Positions 1 to 7,666 are shown, counted from the first letter of the stretch. The stretch is 36,781 bases of DNA from Candidatus Baldrarchaeum yapensis (GCA_016840465.1 JAEOSH010000002.1:1-36781); one strand, 5' to 3'. Made by a program: numbers and translations. The notes: generated from the letters alone by a model not told the origin.

Positions 1-330
1 GGGGCCTTCCGAGGGGTTTCGCGTCTTCACGGGGGACCACGTGCCCCTCTTCCCCTTCAGGCGCTCCCTCTGCCTTTGCAGTTCGGCGCGTACCAGGGAG
101 TCGAGGGTTTCTTCGGACGCGATGCGGGCCACTGTCTCAAGGGGGAGGCGGTTTGTGCACGAGGGCTGCGAACTCAGGCGGGTTGATTTTCCGCGGTAGC
201 CCGGTCGGTACGAGGAGGCGGAGTGCAGTTTTAAAGGAGAGGGGTTTGCGGAGCAGGAGGAGCGCGCTGCGTCATGCGGGATGTCTATATGCTGTTGCCC
301 ACAACAGTAGTATCGGGCGCGGCCGGACAT
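1..330 (-). CDS. Possible partial ORF running off the left edge, unknown
   Basis: An uninterrupted minus-strand frame opens at an ATG at 330 (an in-frame stop lies a little further upstream) and is still open at position 1. It is missing from the ORF track, probably because it is cut by the window edge. The first two thirds are Ser/Pro/Arg/Cys-rich and unconvincing. The last 40 or so residues, with an amphipathic Glu/Arg/Leu pattern (RAELQRQRERLKG), could be the start of a helical protein. It may be a chance frame in G+C-rich DNA or a fragment of a transposon gene. No family is recognised. Confidence 0.2.
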   Translation of the reverse strand, partial: MSGRARYYCCGQQHIDIPHDAARSSCSANPSPLKLHSASSYRPGYRGKSTRLSSQPSCTNRLPLETVARIASEETLDSLVRAELQRQRERLKGKRGTWSPVKTRNPSEGP

Positions 331-420
331 GGCGGACCCTCTGTGTGCCTTGTGTTGGCGATATTACGGTGCCAGCCGCGCCCTTCTACTTTTTCGCACG
401 CTTGTCATAGACAATCGTTG
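1..420. other. G+C-rich, probably decayed foreign segment
   Basis: This stretch is much richer in G+C than the host genes that follow and ends sharply near 420, where A+T-rich sequence resumes before tRNA-Glu. Open frames exist on both strands. The plus-strand frame at 153-410 has a low-complexity Arg/Gly/Ser-rich translation that looks spurious. On the minus strand an open frame runs from an ATG at 330 off the left edge; its later part (LETVARIASEETLDSLVRAE) looks more protein-like. The composition resembles the insertion-sequence remnant near 19 kb, but I see no shared sequence. It lies directly beyond the 3' end of tRNA-Glu, a common integration position. I infer a mobile-element remnant and cannot name a family. 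Confidence 0.4.
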
Positions 421-465
421 GCTTGACAAAAGACAACCTTTTGGTGGGCTCGTTATGAGTAAAAG

Positions 466-543
466 TGGTGCCCCGGCCGGGATTTGAACCCGGGTCGCGG
501 GCTCGAGAGGCCCGCATGCTTGACCGGGCTACACCACCGGGGC
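466..543 (-). tRNA. tRNA-Glu (anticodon CTC), CCA encoded
   Basis: The minus strand folds as a complete cloverleaf. The 7-bp acceptor stem is GCCCCGG/CCGGGGC. The anticodon stem CGGGC/GCCCG encloses loop CTCTCGA, giving anticodon CTC after U33. The T-arm is CCGGG-TTCAAAT-CCCGG. Discriminator A and a genome-encoded CCA follow. No intron is visible. It reads the glutamate codon GAG. The G+C-rich segment at 1-420 lies just beyond its 3' end. The ORF at 465-707 in the track is a shadow over this gene. Confidence 0.95.
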
Positions 544-575
544 TGAGTGAAGAAGACGATAGTCATCTTATTTAT

Positions 576-585
576 CTTTTTAAAG
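576..585 (-). promoter_or_regulatory. TATA box for tRNA-Glu
   Basis: On the minus strand the motif CTTTAAAAAG lies about 35-40 nt upstream of the mature tRNA 5' end. That matches the spacing of an archaeal TATA box to a start site a few bases before the tRNA. The rest of 586-900 is A+T-rich and non-coding; I see no gene or strong structure in it. Confidence 0.5.
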
Positions 586-906
586 CCCTTAAGTATTTTT
601 CTAAGCATGCGAGAACACCGACATTTGCGAAATTAAGCATCCTCTATCTCATTTTCCAGAGACTTTATGACGCAGGCATACTTGCGTGTAGGAAATTTGA
701 CATTTAAATGTATTATTTACTTTTCATCGATGTTAAATTTGAAATCAATGTAAATGAAACGAATGACAAATTCGTAGTGAGATGACCTTTTCATTCCATG
801 TTCACTCCTCGATATATTTTTAGTTGGGATAATGAGTGATAATCATATATTGGAAAAAATTGTAATAAGGAAACTTTATTACCGAGATTCGCTCCATGCA
901 AAAATG

Positions 907-956
907 CTTTTATAGATCTCCTTTTTAGAGGAGAACGTTGACCTAGGTGAAATGAG
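907..956 (+). promoter_or_regulatory. metK promoter and ribosome-binding site
   Basis: A TATA-like element (CTTTTATAG, near 907-915) sits about 25 nt before a likely start site around 935-940. An AGGTGA Shine-Dalgarno sequence at 945-950 stands 6 nt before the ATG at 957. The short CTCC...GGAG inverted pair between them is too weak to call a riboswitch, and no archaeal SAM riboswitch is recognisable. Confidence 0.45.
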
Positions 957-2174
957 ATGGTGAATGTTAGAGTCGACATGCTGAAGACTCTGCCAATAGA
1001 GGAGCAACCAATTGAGATGGTAGAGAGAAAGGGTCTGGGGCATCCTGACACCATTTGCGATGCAATAGTTGAGGAGGTCAGTCGTGCACTATGCAAGTAT
1101 TACCTTGAACACTACGGACAGATACTCCATCACAATGTTGATAAAGGAAGTCTCGCGGGAGGACGTGCGGAACCTAGGTTTGGTGGGGGTGAGGTTTTAG
1201 AGCCTATATACATCTTGATAATCGGAAGAGCTACCACTGACGTGCTACACGAGGGAAAATTGGAGAGGGTTCCGATAGGGACATTAACATTAGAGGCCGC
1301 AAGGAGTTTCTTGCACAGGAGTTTTAGATTCCTTGATCCCTGCAAACATGTGCAGATAGACTATAAAATAAGGCCAGGAAGTGTTGATTTGGTTACTTTA
1401 TTTGAGTCTAGAAAGTCCGCACCACTAGCGAATGATACAAGCTTTGGTGTTAGTTTCGCACCGTTTTCGGAGACAGAGAAACTTGTACTGGAATGCGAAC
1501 GTTATTTGAACTCAAGTAAGGTCAAGAAGGAACTGCCTGAGGTTGGTGAGGACATAAAAGTTATGGGACTTCGTGAAGAGAACAAAATAAGGTTAACTAT
1601 AGCGGCTGCCATAATTTCGAGTTTAACGCCCGATCTGGATCATTACATCAGTGTAAAGGAGGAAATAAAGGATAGAATTTTGGACCTAGCCACTAAAATA
1701 ACGACGCGCGAGGTTGAGGTTGAAGTTAATACTGCAGACATCATAGATCGAAATCCCCCATTGGTTTATCTGACAATTACTGGCACGTCAGCTGAAGCAG
1801 GTGACGACGGGCAAGTAGGTCGAGGGAACAGAGTTAATGGTCTTATAACGCCGATGCGTCCGATGTCACTGGAGGCTGCCGCTGGGAAGAATCCCCTATC
1901 ACATGTCGGCAAAATTTACAATGCACTTGCAAATCTCATTGCGAACAGAATTGTGGAAGAGGTGCAGTATGTCAAGGAAGCATATGTGAGAATACTGAGT
2001 CAGATAGGAAAACCAATTACAGACCCCCAGATAGCGAGTGCACAGTTAGTCACGGATAAGGGGGCGCCTTGGAACGTCGTAAAGAGTGATGTGGAGGGAA
2101 TAATAGAGGACGAAGTTAACAAGGTCACCTCGTTAACGCAGAAGTTCGTAGAGGGGAAAATTTCCTTGTACTAG
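957..2174 (+). CDS. metK: S-adenosylmethionine synthetase, archaeal type
   Basis: Makes S-adenosylmethionine from methionine and ATP in the cytosol, supplying methyl groups. The 405-residue product has the full length and character of the archaeal MAT family, which is distant from bacterial MetK. The N-terminus has the [13 protein letters not shown] segment. The region around residues 275-325 carries the conserved [20 protein letters not shown] and [13 protein letters not shown] motifs of the nucleotide and substrate site. The ATG at 957 is supported by AGGTGA six bases upstream. The gene stands alone with its own TATA box, and its 3' neighbour is on the opposite strand. The minus-strand ORFs at 791-1096 and 1130-1345 are shadows. 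Confidence 0.97.
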   Translation: MVNVRVDMLKTLPIEEQPIEMVERKGLGHPDTICDAIVEEVSRALCKYYLEHYGQILHHNVDKGSLAGGRAEPRFGGGEVLEPIYILIIGRATTDVLHEGKLERVPIGTLTLEAARSFLHRSFRFLDPCKHVQIDYKIRPGSVDLVTLFESRKSAPLANDTSFGVSFAPFSETEKLVLECERYLNSSKVKKELPEVGEDIKVMGLREENKIRLTIAAAIISSLTPDLDHYISVKEEIKDRILDLATKITTREVEVEVNTADIIDRNPPLVYLTITGTSAEAGDDGQVGRGNRVNGLITPMRPMSLEAAAGKNPLSHVGKIYNALANLIANRIVEEVQYVKEAYVRILSQIGKPITDPQIASAQLVTDKGAPWNVVKSDVEGIIEDEVNKVTSLTQKFVEGKISLY

Positions 2175-2186
2175 ATGCTAACTATT

Positions 2187-2402
2187 TTAGATGCCAAATA
2201 GTGATAATAGTACGTGAATTCCGACCCCTATTGTTATAGATGCTATGAATATGTTTACTAAGAGGCGAGATATCGAGAGTTTCTCACCGCTCTCGACATA
2301 AAGAATAAGTGCAATTATGGAAATCACGCCTATTACTAATAGGGTTATTGAGATAGCGAGGGCAAAGTCCCACAATTTTATCGTGAAAGAGGGTGCTTGC
2401 AT
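2187..2402 (-). CDS. Small protein with two predicted membrane segments, unknown
   Basis: A 71-residue hydrophobic protein with two membrane-spanning stretches, roughly residues 10-35 (FALAISITLLVIGVISIIAL) and 47-68, joined by a short charged loop containing ESGEK. The ORF track starts at a GTG at 2411. I prefer the ATG at 2402 because GAGGTG stands 6 nt before it and overlaps the GTG. It lies tail-to-tail with metK (12 nt apart) and head-to-head with the signal peptidase gene. No family is recognised. The good ribosome-binding site and clean membrane pattern argue for a real gene. Confidence 0.6.
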   Translation of the reverse strand: MQAPSFTIKLWDFALAISITLLVIGVISIIALILYVESGEKLSISRLLVNIFIASITIGVGIHVLLSLFGI

Positions 2403-2475
2403 TGTTGGCACCTCTTAATATGAGAAACGGACTTGGATATCAGAATATCCAAAAAGAGTATTTGAGGGTTTTCTG

Positions 2476-3195
2476 ATGAAAGGGGGACATAAATCGTTCG
2501 TACTATTAGTTATCATATTAGGCTTCGTTATTAGTACACACATATTTTTCACAATCGGCCTGAGAATTCTCCTTAACACGAATGAGCCAATTGTTGTTGT
2601 AACATCGGGAAGTATGGAGCCCTCAATCAAGGTTGGTGATATTTTAGTGCTGAGAGGTGCCACTCCTGATGAGATACACATTGGTGATGTAATATTATAC
2701 AGCGGAAGTGTACACGGACCGGATACTTTAATTGTACATAGAGTAGTAAAAAAATACAGTGTTGGAGACGAGATCTTTTTCATAACAAAGGGTGATGCAA
2801 ATCCGGCTGTCGACCCGGTGCCTGTTCCCTATTCAAAGGTTTTTGGTAAAGTTGTTTTGAGGATCCCCGTGCTGGGCTTTATATTGTTATGGTTAAAGGC
2901 GGGTGGTATAATCATATATGCGATTATTGTGCTTCTCATCATTGTCGCACTATGGGGTATTTATTCAAGTGAGACTGATGATATTTCTAATATTCATGTT
3001 CCTTCTCCAAATACTGAACTATTTTCCGATAATCTTCTCTTTCAATCCAGTTATTCCTTAAATACTCTTTCAGAAGTTCGGAAATTGTCAATATGCTATA
3101 GAGGGGTATTCCCTCCTTCTCCAAGATTCTTCTACCTCCTTGTTCTCTATCTAAGAGAACCACTGCACCTACGACTATTCCTCCTTCCTTTTTGA
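2476..3195 (+). CDS. Signal peptidase I, archaeal/ER type (S26B), with anomalous C-terminal tail
   Basis: Membrane protease that removes signal peptides from secreted proteins. An N-terminal membrane anchor (residues 8-33) precedes the catalytic serine in SGSMEPSI (Ser46) and the histidine in LIVHRVV (His88). The Ser/His pair is typical of the archaeal/ER subfamily rather than the bacterial Ser/Lys one. KGDANPAVD follows at about 108-116, and a C-terminal membrane segment spans about 139-162. The core ends near residue 165. The frame then runs 209 nt into the oppositely oriented pyrE gene, adding about 70 residues antisense to pyrE. A one-base shift would instead stop at 2970-2972, just before pyrE. 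The tail is probably not native. A GAGGG motif precedes the ATG. Confidence 0.88.
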   Translation: MKGGHKSFVLLVIILGFVISTHIFFTIGLRILLNTNEPIVVVTSGSMEPSIKVGDILVLRGATPDEIHIGDVILYSGSVHGPDTLIVHRVVKKYSVGDEIFFITKGDANPAVDPVPVPYSKVFGKVVLRIPVLGFILLWLKAGGIIIYAIIVLLIIVALWGIYSSETDDISNIHVPSPNTELFSDNLLFQSSYSLNTLSEVRKLSICYRGVFPPSPRFFYLLVLYLREPLHLRLFLLPF

Positions 3196-3625
3196 TGCTT
3201 TTTGCAGCATTGAGTATGTTCCCACCTGTTGTTATCAAATCGTCAACTATTATTACCTTTTCTCCCTCGTTTAGTATTCCTTCAACTTGTTTCCTCATAC
3301 CATAGTCCTTCGCTTCTTTTCTAACATAAATCAGCGGCTTTTTGAGTTTGTAGCTCACAAGTGTTGCGATTACGAGACCCATTGTTGGGATTCCAGCTAT
3401 TTTATCGTAGTTTTCTTTAAAGGTGCTTTTTATCAGCATGACATATGCGTCACAGATTCTTGAGAAATATTCGGGGAAGCTTGGTAAAACCCTCAAATCG
3501 ATGTAATATGGACTATATTTTCCGGAACTGAGTACGAATTTTCCTATTTTTAGTGCGGAAATTTCGTACAATATTCTGCAGATATAATTTTTGTCAAACG
3601 ATTCTTGAAACTCTTTGTTTTTCAT
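2987..3625 (-). CDS. pyrE: Orotate phosphoribosyltransferase
   Basis: Joins orotate to PRPP to make orotidine 5'-monophosphate in pyrimidine synthesis. The product is about 212 residues, normal for the family. KFVLSSGKYSPYYIDLR near the N-terminus is the orotate-binding region, and VIIVDDLITTGGN at about 125-137 is the PRPP-binding loop. The track begins at a TTG; the following ATG at 3625 is the better start, with GAGGGT about 10 nt upstream. The start lies inside the end of the upstream hydrolase gene (about 32-nt overlap), suggesting translational coupling. The 3' end overlaps the anomalous tail of the signal peptidase frame on the other strand. Confidence 0.95.
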   Translation of the reverse strand: MKNKEFQESFDKNYICRILYEISALKIGKFVLSSGKYSPYYIDLRVLPSFPEYFSRICDAYVMLIKSTFKENYDKIAGIPTMGLVIATLVSYKLKKPLIYVRKEAKDYGMRKQVEGILNEGEKVIIVDDLITTGGNILNAAKSIKKEGGIVVGAVVLLDREQGGRRILEKEGIPLYSILTISELLKEYLRNNWIEREDYRKIVQYLEKEHEY

Positions 3626-4322
3626 CAAATTCTACCCTCACTACCTCTAATATTTCACATTGGTGAGCGATCACCTGCGGTAAATATCTACTCACGAGCG
3701 ACGAAAACTCCTCTAAAGATTTTCTTTTGTCGGTATGAATTGGTATCGCAACTTTGGGATCGGTCAGTTTGACGATTTCGAATCCAGATCGTGGAGAGAG
3801 ATTTCTTGAGATGCCAACCGGGCAGAATGTTATTAATGGTTTGTATTTCTCTCCTATTACTTTCATTTCCGAATGAGGAACACTATCACCAGCATGAAAA
3901 ATTGAGAAATCTTTAAAGGACAACAAATAGGCAAGTGAATGAATTGCAGGGTGAATAGCTTCAATTGCAACTATTCTTATTCCACAAACTTCTTCACACC
4001 GTTTTGCGTTCATAGTAACCAAATAATCATTTTTTACATACTTTCTAAGCATATACGCTATTTTTTCTGGGATAACAACAGTAGCCTTCTTCTTCTCATG
4101 AAGCTTTCTGACGGTTAAGGGATCTAAATGATTCTTGTGCTCATGAGTTATTAGTATGAGGTCCACTTCACCTACTTCCTGCGCATCCATTCTTATCGGA
4201 TCAATGAATACCGTAAACTCCGAGGTTCTTATGATAACACTCCCATATCTGTTTATCCATGAGAAAAGTACAGCTCTATCGCTTGGTATTTCCTTGTAGA
4301 TCTCCATGTACATGCTCGGCAA
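3594..4322 (-). CDS. Metallo-beta-lactamase-fold hydrolase, UlaG-like
   Basis: A roughly 242-residue protein of the metallo-beta-lactamase fold related to UlaG-like hydrolases; the substrate is unknown. FIDPIRMD precedes the metal-binding segment THEHKNHLDP (about 60-69), then FHAGDSVPHS and a late IPIHTDK supply further ligands. The usual signature is HxHxDH; here the aspartate is asparagine (HEHKNH), which could alter the second metal site. The track starts at GTG 4331. I prefer TTG 4322 because AGGTG lies 6 nt before it. It overlaps pyrE, so the two are probably one transcription unit, but I see no clear pyrimidine role. Confidence 0.8.
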   Translation of the reverse strand: MPSMYMEIYKEIPSDRAVLFSWINRYGSVIIRTSEFTVFIDPIRMDAQEVGEVDLILITHEHKNHLDPLTVRKLHEKKKATVVIPEKIAYMLRKYVKNDYLVTMNAKRCEEVCGIRIVAIEAIHPAIHSLAYLLSFKDFSIFHAGDSVPHSEMKVIGEKYKPLITFCPVGISRNLSPRSGFEIVKLTDPKVAIPIHTDKRKSLEEFSSLVSRYLPQVIAHQCEILEVVRVEFDEKQRVSRIV

Positions 4323-4374
4323 TTTTGACACCTATGACTATCGACAGAAAATCGGAGTTATCAGGATCTCCTTG

Positions 4375-4905
4375 TCACTTTTCGTCATCATCCTCCTCTA
4401 ATTCCTTGGCCATAAGATAGGCATCTTCTCCGTCGGAATAGTATCTTTTCAGAACTTTTACCTCTTTATATCCCAACTTCTTGTAGAGAGAGATTGCCGG
4501 AGTGTTGCTCACTCGCACCTCGAGCATCATTTCTTTTGCTCCATACTCCTTAAGGGCCTTTTCTGCCGCGCGTAGGAGAGCAGTTGCAATACCTTTTCTT
4601 CTATGTCCTGGCATGACCGCAATTGAGACCACATGCCCCTTTCTAGTAAGTTTTATGCCCATATTTGATAGACCATATTCGACCCTACACATGATATAAC
4701 CGACGACCTCGCCGTCTTTTTCCGCGATTAAAAACGCCTTAGGGAAATTCTGATGCAGGTATATGAAAAATGATGAGGGATAGTTTTCGGGAAGACATGT
4801 TTTATTTATTCTCATAACATCAGCTAATTTGTCTGCGGAGAAAACTTTTATTTTATAATCGCCAACTGTAGCGACAACGTCTTCTTCCTTGCTAAGCCTT
4901 TCCAC
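4375..4905 (-). CDS. RimI-like N-terminal acetyltransferase (GNAT)
   Basis: A 176-residue GNAT acetyltransferase resembling archaeal RimI/Ard1, which acetylates protein N-termini using acetyl-CoA. The central strand VSIAVMPGHRRKGIATALL is the acetyl-CoA binding motif (Q/RxxGxG/A form), followed by the SNTPAISLYKKLGYK motif B that is characteristic of RimI enzymes. An acidic C-terminus (ELEEDDDEK) ends it. The start is GTG at 4905. An 8-bp inverted repeat just upstream contains the only Shine-Dalgarno-like sequence (GGTGGTG) in its 3' arm. It lies 84 nt downstream of hypD on the same strand. Confidence 0.9.
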   Translation of the reverse strand: MERLSKEEDVVATVGDYKIKVFSADKLADVMRINKTCLPENYPSSFFIYLHQNFPKAFLIAEKDGEVVGYIMCRVEYGLSNMGIKLTRKGHVVSIAVMPGHRRKGIATALLRAAEKALKEYGAKEMMLEVRVSNTPAISLYKKLGYKEVKVLKRYYSDGEDAYLMAKELEEDDDEK

Positions 4906-4913
4906 AGGGACGC

Positions 4914-4934
4914 ACCACCAATGTATTTGGTGGT
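4914..4934 (-). promoter_or_regulatory. Hairpin overlapping the ribosome-binding site of the acetyltransferase gene
   Basis: The sequence ACCACCAA-TGTAT-TTGGTGGT is a perfect 8-bp inverted repeat with a 5-nt loop. In the minus-strand transcript its 3' arm (TTGGTGGT) plus the following TG is the nearest purine-rich ribosome-binding sequence before the GTG start at 4905. Folding would hide it. It could instead be a terminator-like structure after hypD, although no T-run follows. Confidence 0.4.
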
Positions 4935-4989
4935 TCTTATCTAGTATGAGGCTTATAACGTGCTATACATGGACGCTACATTTCGTCTT

Positions 4990-6108
4990 TTATTGATTCA
5001 TTTGCCTTCGGAATTTAAACCATATCCTACACGTACCTTCTTGTGAAACCATGCAAGGACCATAAGGAGACGCGGGTGTACAGACTTTACCGAACAGTTT
5101 GCACTGCGGAGGGTATATTTTTCCTATTAGTACTAGATGACATGAACAACCGGGCAGAATATCACGCGATTGATGTTCTAACCTGATATCGAACTTTTTT
5201 CTCGCGTCAAAGTTTTCATAAGGCTTTCTAAGAGAGAATCCGGACTTTGGAACCCTACCAATTCCTCTCCAATGAGCGCTCACGGGTACGAATACTTCAT
5301 TCATCGTCTCTTGCGCTTTGACGTTTCCCTCATACTTTACACATCTTAAATACTCGTTTTCACACTTTATGTCATTTGTTACTATTTGTTTGAGGATCAT
5401 GAGGACCGCTATAAGGATGTCAGCAGGCTCAAAGCCGGCAATCACTGTTGGCATGTTATAGGCATCTGCAAATATTTCAAACGGCTTTACACCGATTATT
5501 GTGGCTACATGTCCTGGACATATGAAACCATCTATATGTAAGTCGCCAATACCTAGCAACAATTCCATTATCGGCGGTATTAGCCTATGTGAACAGAGTA
5601 TACTGAAGTTCTCGGGTGGGTCATTTAAAATTAAGGATGCAACTCCGGGTGCTGTTGTTTCGAAGCCTACCGAGAAGAATACTACTTCTTTATCCTTATA
5701 CTTCTTAGCAAGCTGGACAGCATCGATAGGACTATACACAATTTTAACATTGGCACCTTCAGCACGTGCTTTCCACAGCGAGCTATATGATGCCGGTACC
5801 CGTGTCATGTCTCCGAACGTTGCTAATATTACATTTTCTTGCTTTGCTAGGAAAATTGCTTCATCGATTTCTTTTGCCGGAACAACACATACAGGACACC
5901 CAGGACCTGGCAACAACTCCACATTTTCGGGAAGAAGATCCCGTATACCATGCTGTGTTATCGATTGTTCATGTGTCGGTGCCGGTCACTGACCGGCAGT
6001 CCCGCACACGTGCATGATTTTTATTTTTCCGTGTACTTCTCCTGACAATATTTTTAATTTCCTTCTAACATTCTTAATGAATTCCTTATCTCTACCGAGA
6101 CCTAGCAA
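4990..6108 (-). CDS. hypD: HypD, [NiFe]-hydrogenase maturation protein, interrupted by a 24-nt insertion
   Basis: HypD helps build and deliver the Fe(CN)2CO group of [NiFe]-hydrogenases with HypC and HypE. The track lists only a 310-residue piece starting at an internal Met, but the same frame extends upstream through MHVCGT to a TTG at 6108 preceded by GGGGGGA. The full product would be about 364 residues, the family's usual size, once a 24-nt in-frame insertion is removed. The insertion splits the conserved CGT-HE motif after Cys35-Gly-Thr and contains an in-frame TGA (5986-5988). Downstream motifs are intact: LLPGPGCPVCV, GFETTAPG, CPGHVATIIG, AGFEPADIL and the C-terminal cysteines GCSCH, PPQC, KVC, GPC and GTC. 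The TTG overlaps the end of mobA. It may be a pseudogene, a spliced gene or an assembly error. Confidence 0.85.
5975..5998 (-). other. 24-nt palindromic insertion with in-frame TGA inside hypD; candidate BHB-like mRNA intron
   Basis: The minus strand reads TGCCGGTCAGTGACCGGCA (5980-5998), two 9-nt arms around one base, then CCGAC. Removing 24 nt restores the codons for CGTHEQ. A GAC repeat at both edges makes the exact junction ambiguous by a few bases. The RNA could form a 7-bp hairpin flanked by CGG/CCG and CGUGUG/CACAUG helices, with a 3-nt GAC bulge on the 5' side and a 1-nt bulge on the 3' side. This has the arrangement of an archaeal bulge-helix-bulge splice site, but in relaxed form. 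Its function is not established. Confidence 0.6.
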
Positions 6109-6754
6109 CGTATCCCCCCACGACTCCTTTTAATAATTCTAAATCTCTTTTAGAGTTCACATTTAGGAATGTTGTTAGCTTTGTATCCATGTTTTTTAGT
6201 ACATTTGTTGAAACATAAAGCACCCGCGTCAGCCTCTTAATCGCGCAACTGATTTTAAAGTTATGCTCAGTTGTGATCAGGTCGATGCATGCTTTATACA
6301 TCGCATCTGTTTTGTAAGCTGCATGAAGCGGTTCTAAATATCCATTCGGCCAGCGCGGTACTACTGCATCAGTGTCATTTAGGAGGCAGAGCCTTACTAG
6401 AAATGATACTACGTCCCTATTTGGGAACGGAGAATCACATGGTAACACTAATGTTACTTTCGTTTTTGAATACTTTAACGCCGATATTAACCCTATTATT
6501 GGAGCGTGAATGTCAGAGAATTCTTCATCGAACACTATTTTTACGTCCTCATATATTTCCTTAGAGAAAATTTTGTACTCCTCTGCCTGTCTGGAATCTT
6601 TAAACACTATGAAAATAGGATAGCCGAGAGAACGGCATGCCTCAATTATCCAGGAAATCATGCTTTTCCCGCGTATTTTATGGAGACACTTATTACCATG
6701 TCCGAATCTGCTCGACCTGCCGCCAGCTAGTATGGCTATGGATGCTCCTGTCAT
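6092..6754 (-). CDS. mobA: MobA-like molybdenum cofactor nucleotidyltransferase
   Basis: A roughly 220-residue nucleotidyltransferase of the MobA type, which attaches GMP to molybdopterin. The N-terminal LAGGRSSRFGHGNKCL is the nucleotide-binding signature, with the lysine in the expected place. VLPCDSPF at about 122-129 is the metal-binding strand, and PRWPNGYLEPLHAAY matches the substrate-side motif. The track starts at GTG 6763. The ATG at 6754 (MTGASIAILAGG) puts the first strand at the usual distance. It starts a few bases after the MEMO gene stop, and its end overlaps the inferred hypD start, so MEMO, mobA and hypD look co-transcribed. Related nucleotidyltransferases with other substrates cannot be excluded. 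Confidence 0.82.
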   Translation of the reverse strand: MTGASIAILAGGRSSRFGHGNKCLHKIRGKSMISWIIEACRSLGYPIFIVFKDSRQAEEYKIFSKEIYEDVKIVFDEEFSDIHAPIIGLISALKYSKTKVTLVLPCDSPFPNRDVVSFLVRLCLLNDTDAVVPRWPNGYLEPLHAAYKTDAMYKACIDLITTEHNFKISCAIKRLTRVLYVSTNVLKNMDTKLTTFLNVNSKRDLELLKGVVGGYVARSR

Positions 6755-6766
6755 GAAGACCACGTA

Positions 6767-7666
6767 TTACTTTCTGAGAAGGGCGGACGCTAAGTAACCC
6801 ACTATTGCGGTCGCGTCGTCATTTCTTATGTCATAGCTTGTTAGGTACTTAAGTGTGCGCACCTCCAAGTTTCCGTATTCCTTTGCAAATTCTATTAATG
6901 TGGCTATAGCACCCGGTCCACACATTGTTAATTGTTCGCTCATTACTGTTTCTAAGAGACCTTCAGCGTCTAATTTTTCTATTTTTTCGATAACTTTTTT
7001 ATCGGTTTCATAGATCCATTTGAGAATTCTCGTCAGCGGAGATGTTCCAACAGGGGTGTAACCGTAAATGGTTCCGTAGTGAGTCATATCAGTAGTTGCT
7101 ATTACAACAACCTTCCTTTCGGTTTCTTTTACTGCGTTAGCAAGTGCAACTCCAACTTCCTTACATGTGTCATAGTCCATAGTTGCGATCACTATTGGTA
7201 CTATCTTGAAGTTCTCTTGCAAGAAGTACTGCAAGAAGGGCAATTGCACCTCTATGGAGTGTTCACCCTCATGAGCTTCCGGAGCATCAAGTAGCACGTC
7301 ACAATAGGATATTATTTTGTTTGCAAGTTTCTCATCTATTTTCACAACCCCGAGAGGGGTATGCCACTCGCCTTCCATCATGATGCTTGCGCCCACAAAG
7401 CCCGTGTGACTCGGGCCTAGGAGTATTGCGGTATCGAAGATCCCATCTTTGAACAAATATGAGTAAAAGTGAGCTGCAACGGGACCTGAGTATATATACC
7501 CGGCATGTGGCACAATCCCCCCAATAACCTTTTTCAAGTACTCATTTTTTATTTGTGGAATTTCTTGAGGTCCATATTTGCTCAAAAAACAGTCTTCGAT
7601 ACATTTTTTCAATTCGGAAGGTTCAAACGGATAAAATCCTATTGCGGCTGGATATCTTATCGTCAT
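6767..7666 (-). CDS. MEMO1 family protein
   Basis: A 299-residue member of the MEMO1 family, related in fold to class III extradiol dioxygenases. Archaeal members are widespread and their reaction is uncertain. Conserved family features are visible: GFYP near the N-terminus, GGIVPHAGYIYSG at about 48-60, LLGPSHTG, HTPLGVV, the EAHEGEHSIEVQLPFLQ segment, TTDMTHYG, and the cysteine in MCGPGAI. The histidines of PHAGY, EGEHS and DMTHYG are those expected at the putative metal site. GGTGGTCAT stands just before the ATG, and a TATA-like CTATTTAAG lies about 30 nt upstream. It is the first gene of the minus-strand unit with mobA and hypD and is divergent from orc1/cdc6. Confidence 0.93.
   Translation of the reverse strand: MTIRYPAAIGFYPFEPSELKKCIEDCFLSKYGPQEIPQIKNEYLKKVIGGIVPHAGYIYSGPVAAHFYSYLFKDGIFDTAILLGPSHTGFVGASIMMEGEWHTPLGVVKIDEKLANKIISYCDVLLDAPEAHEGEHSIEVQLPFLQYFLQENFKIVPIVIATMDYDTCKEVGVALANAVKETERKVVVIATTDMTHYGTIYGYTPVGTSPLTRILKWIYETDKKVIEKIEKLDAEGLLETVMSEQLTMCGPGAIATLIEFAKEYGNLEVRTLKYLTSYDIRNDDATAIVGYLASALLRK

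Noticed and set aside
153-410. 85-aa plus-strand ORF in the left G+C-rich segment
   Set aside because: Low-complexity translation with no recognisable motif or ribosome-binding site; probably a chance frame in G+C-rich DNA.
905-956. SAM riboswitch before metK
   Set aside because: The leader is too short and only a 4-5 bp inverted pair is present.
4990-5922. HypD as a 310-residue protein starting at the internal Met of MELLPGPG
   Set aside because: The conserved N-terminal part (KIMHVCGT, HEQ, ITQHGIRDLLPEN) continues upstream in the same frame, broken only by the 24-nt insertion. The internal Met has no ribosome-binding site and lies inside a conserved motif.
5986-5988. TGA in hypD as a selenocysteine codon
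   Set aside because: The residues around it are not part of HypD, archaeal selenoproteins are restricted to a few lineages with 3'-UTR SECIS elements, and none is visible here.
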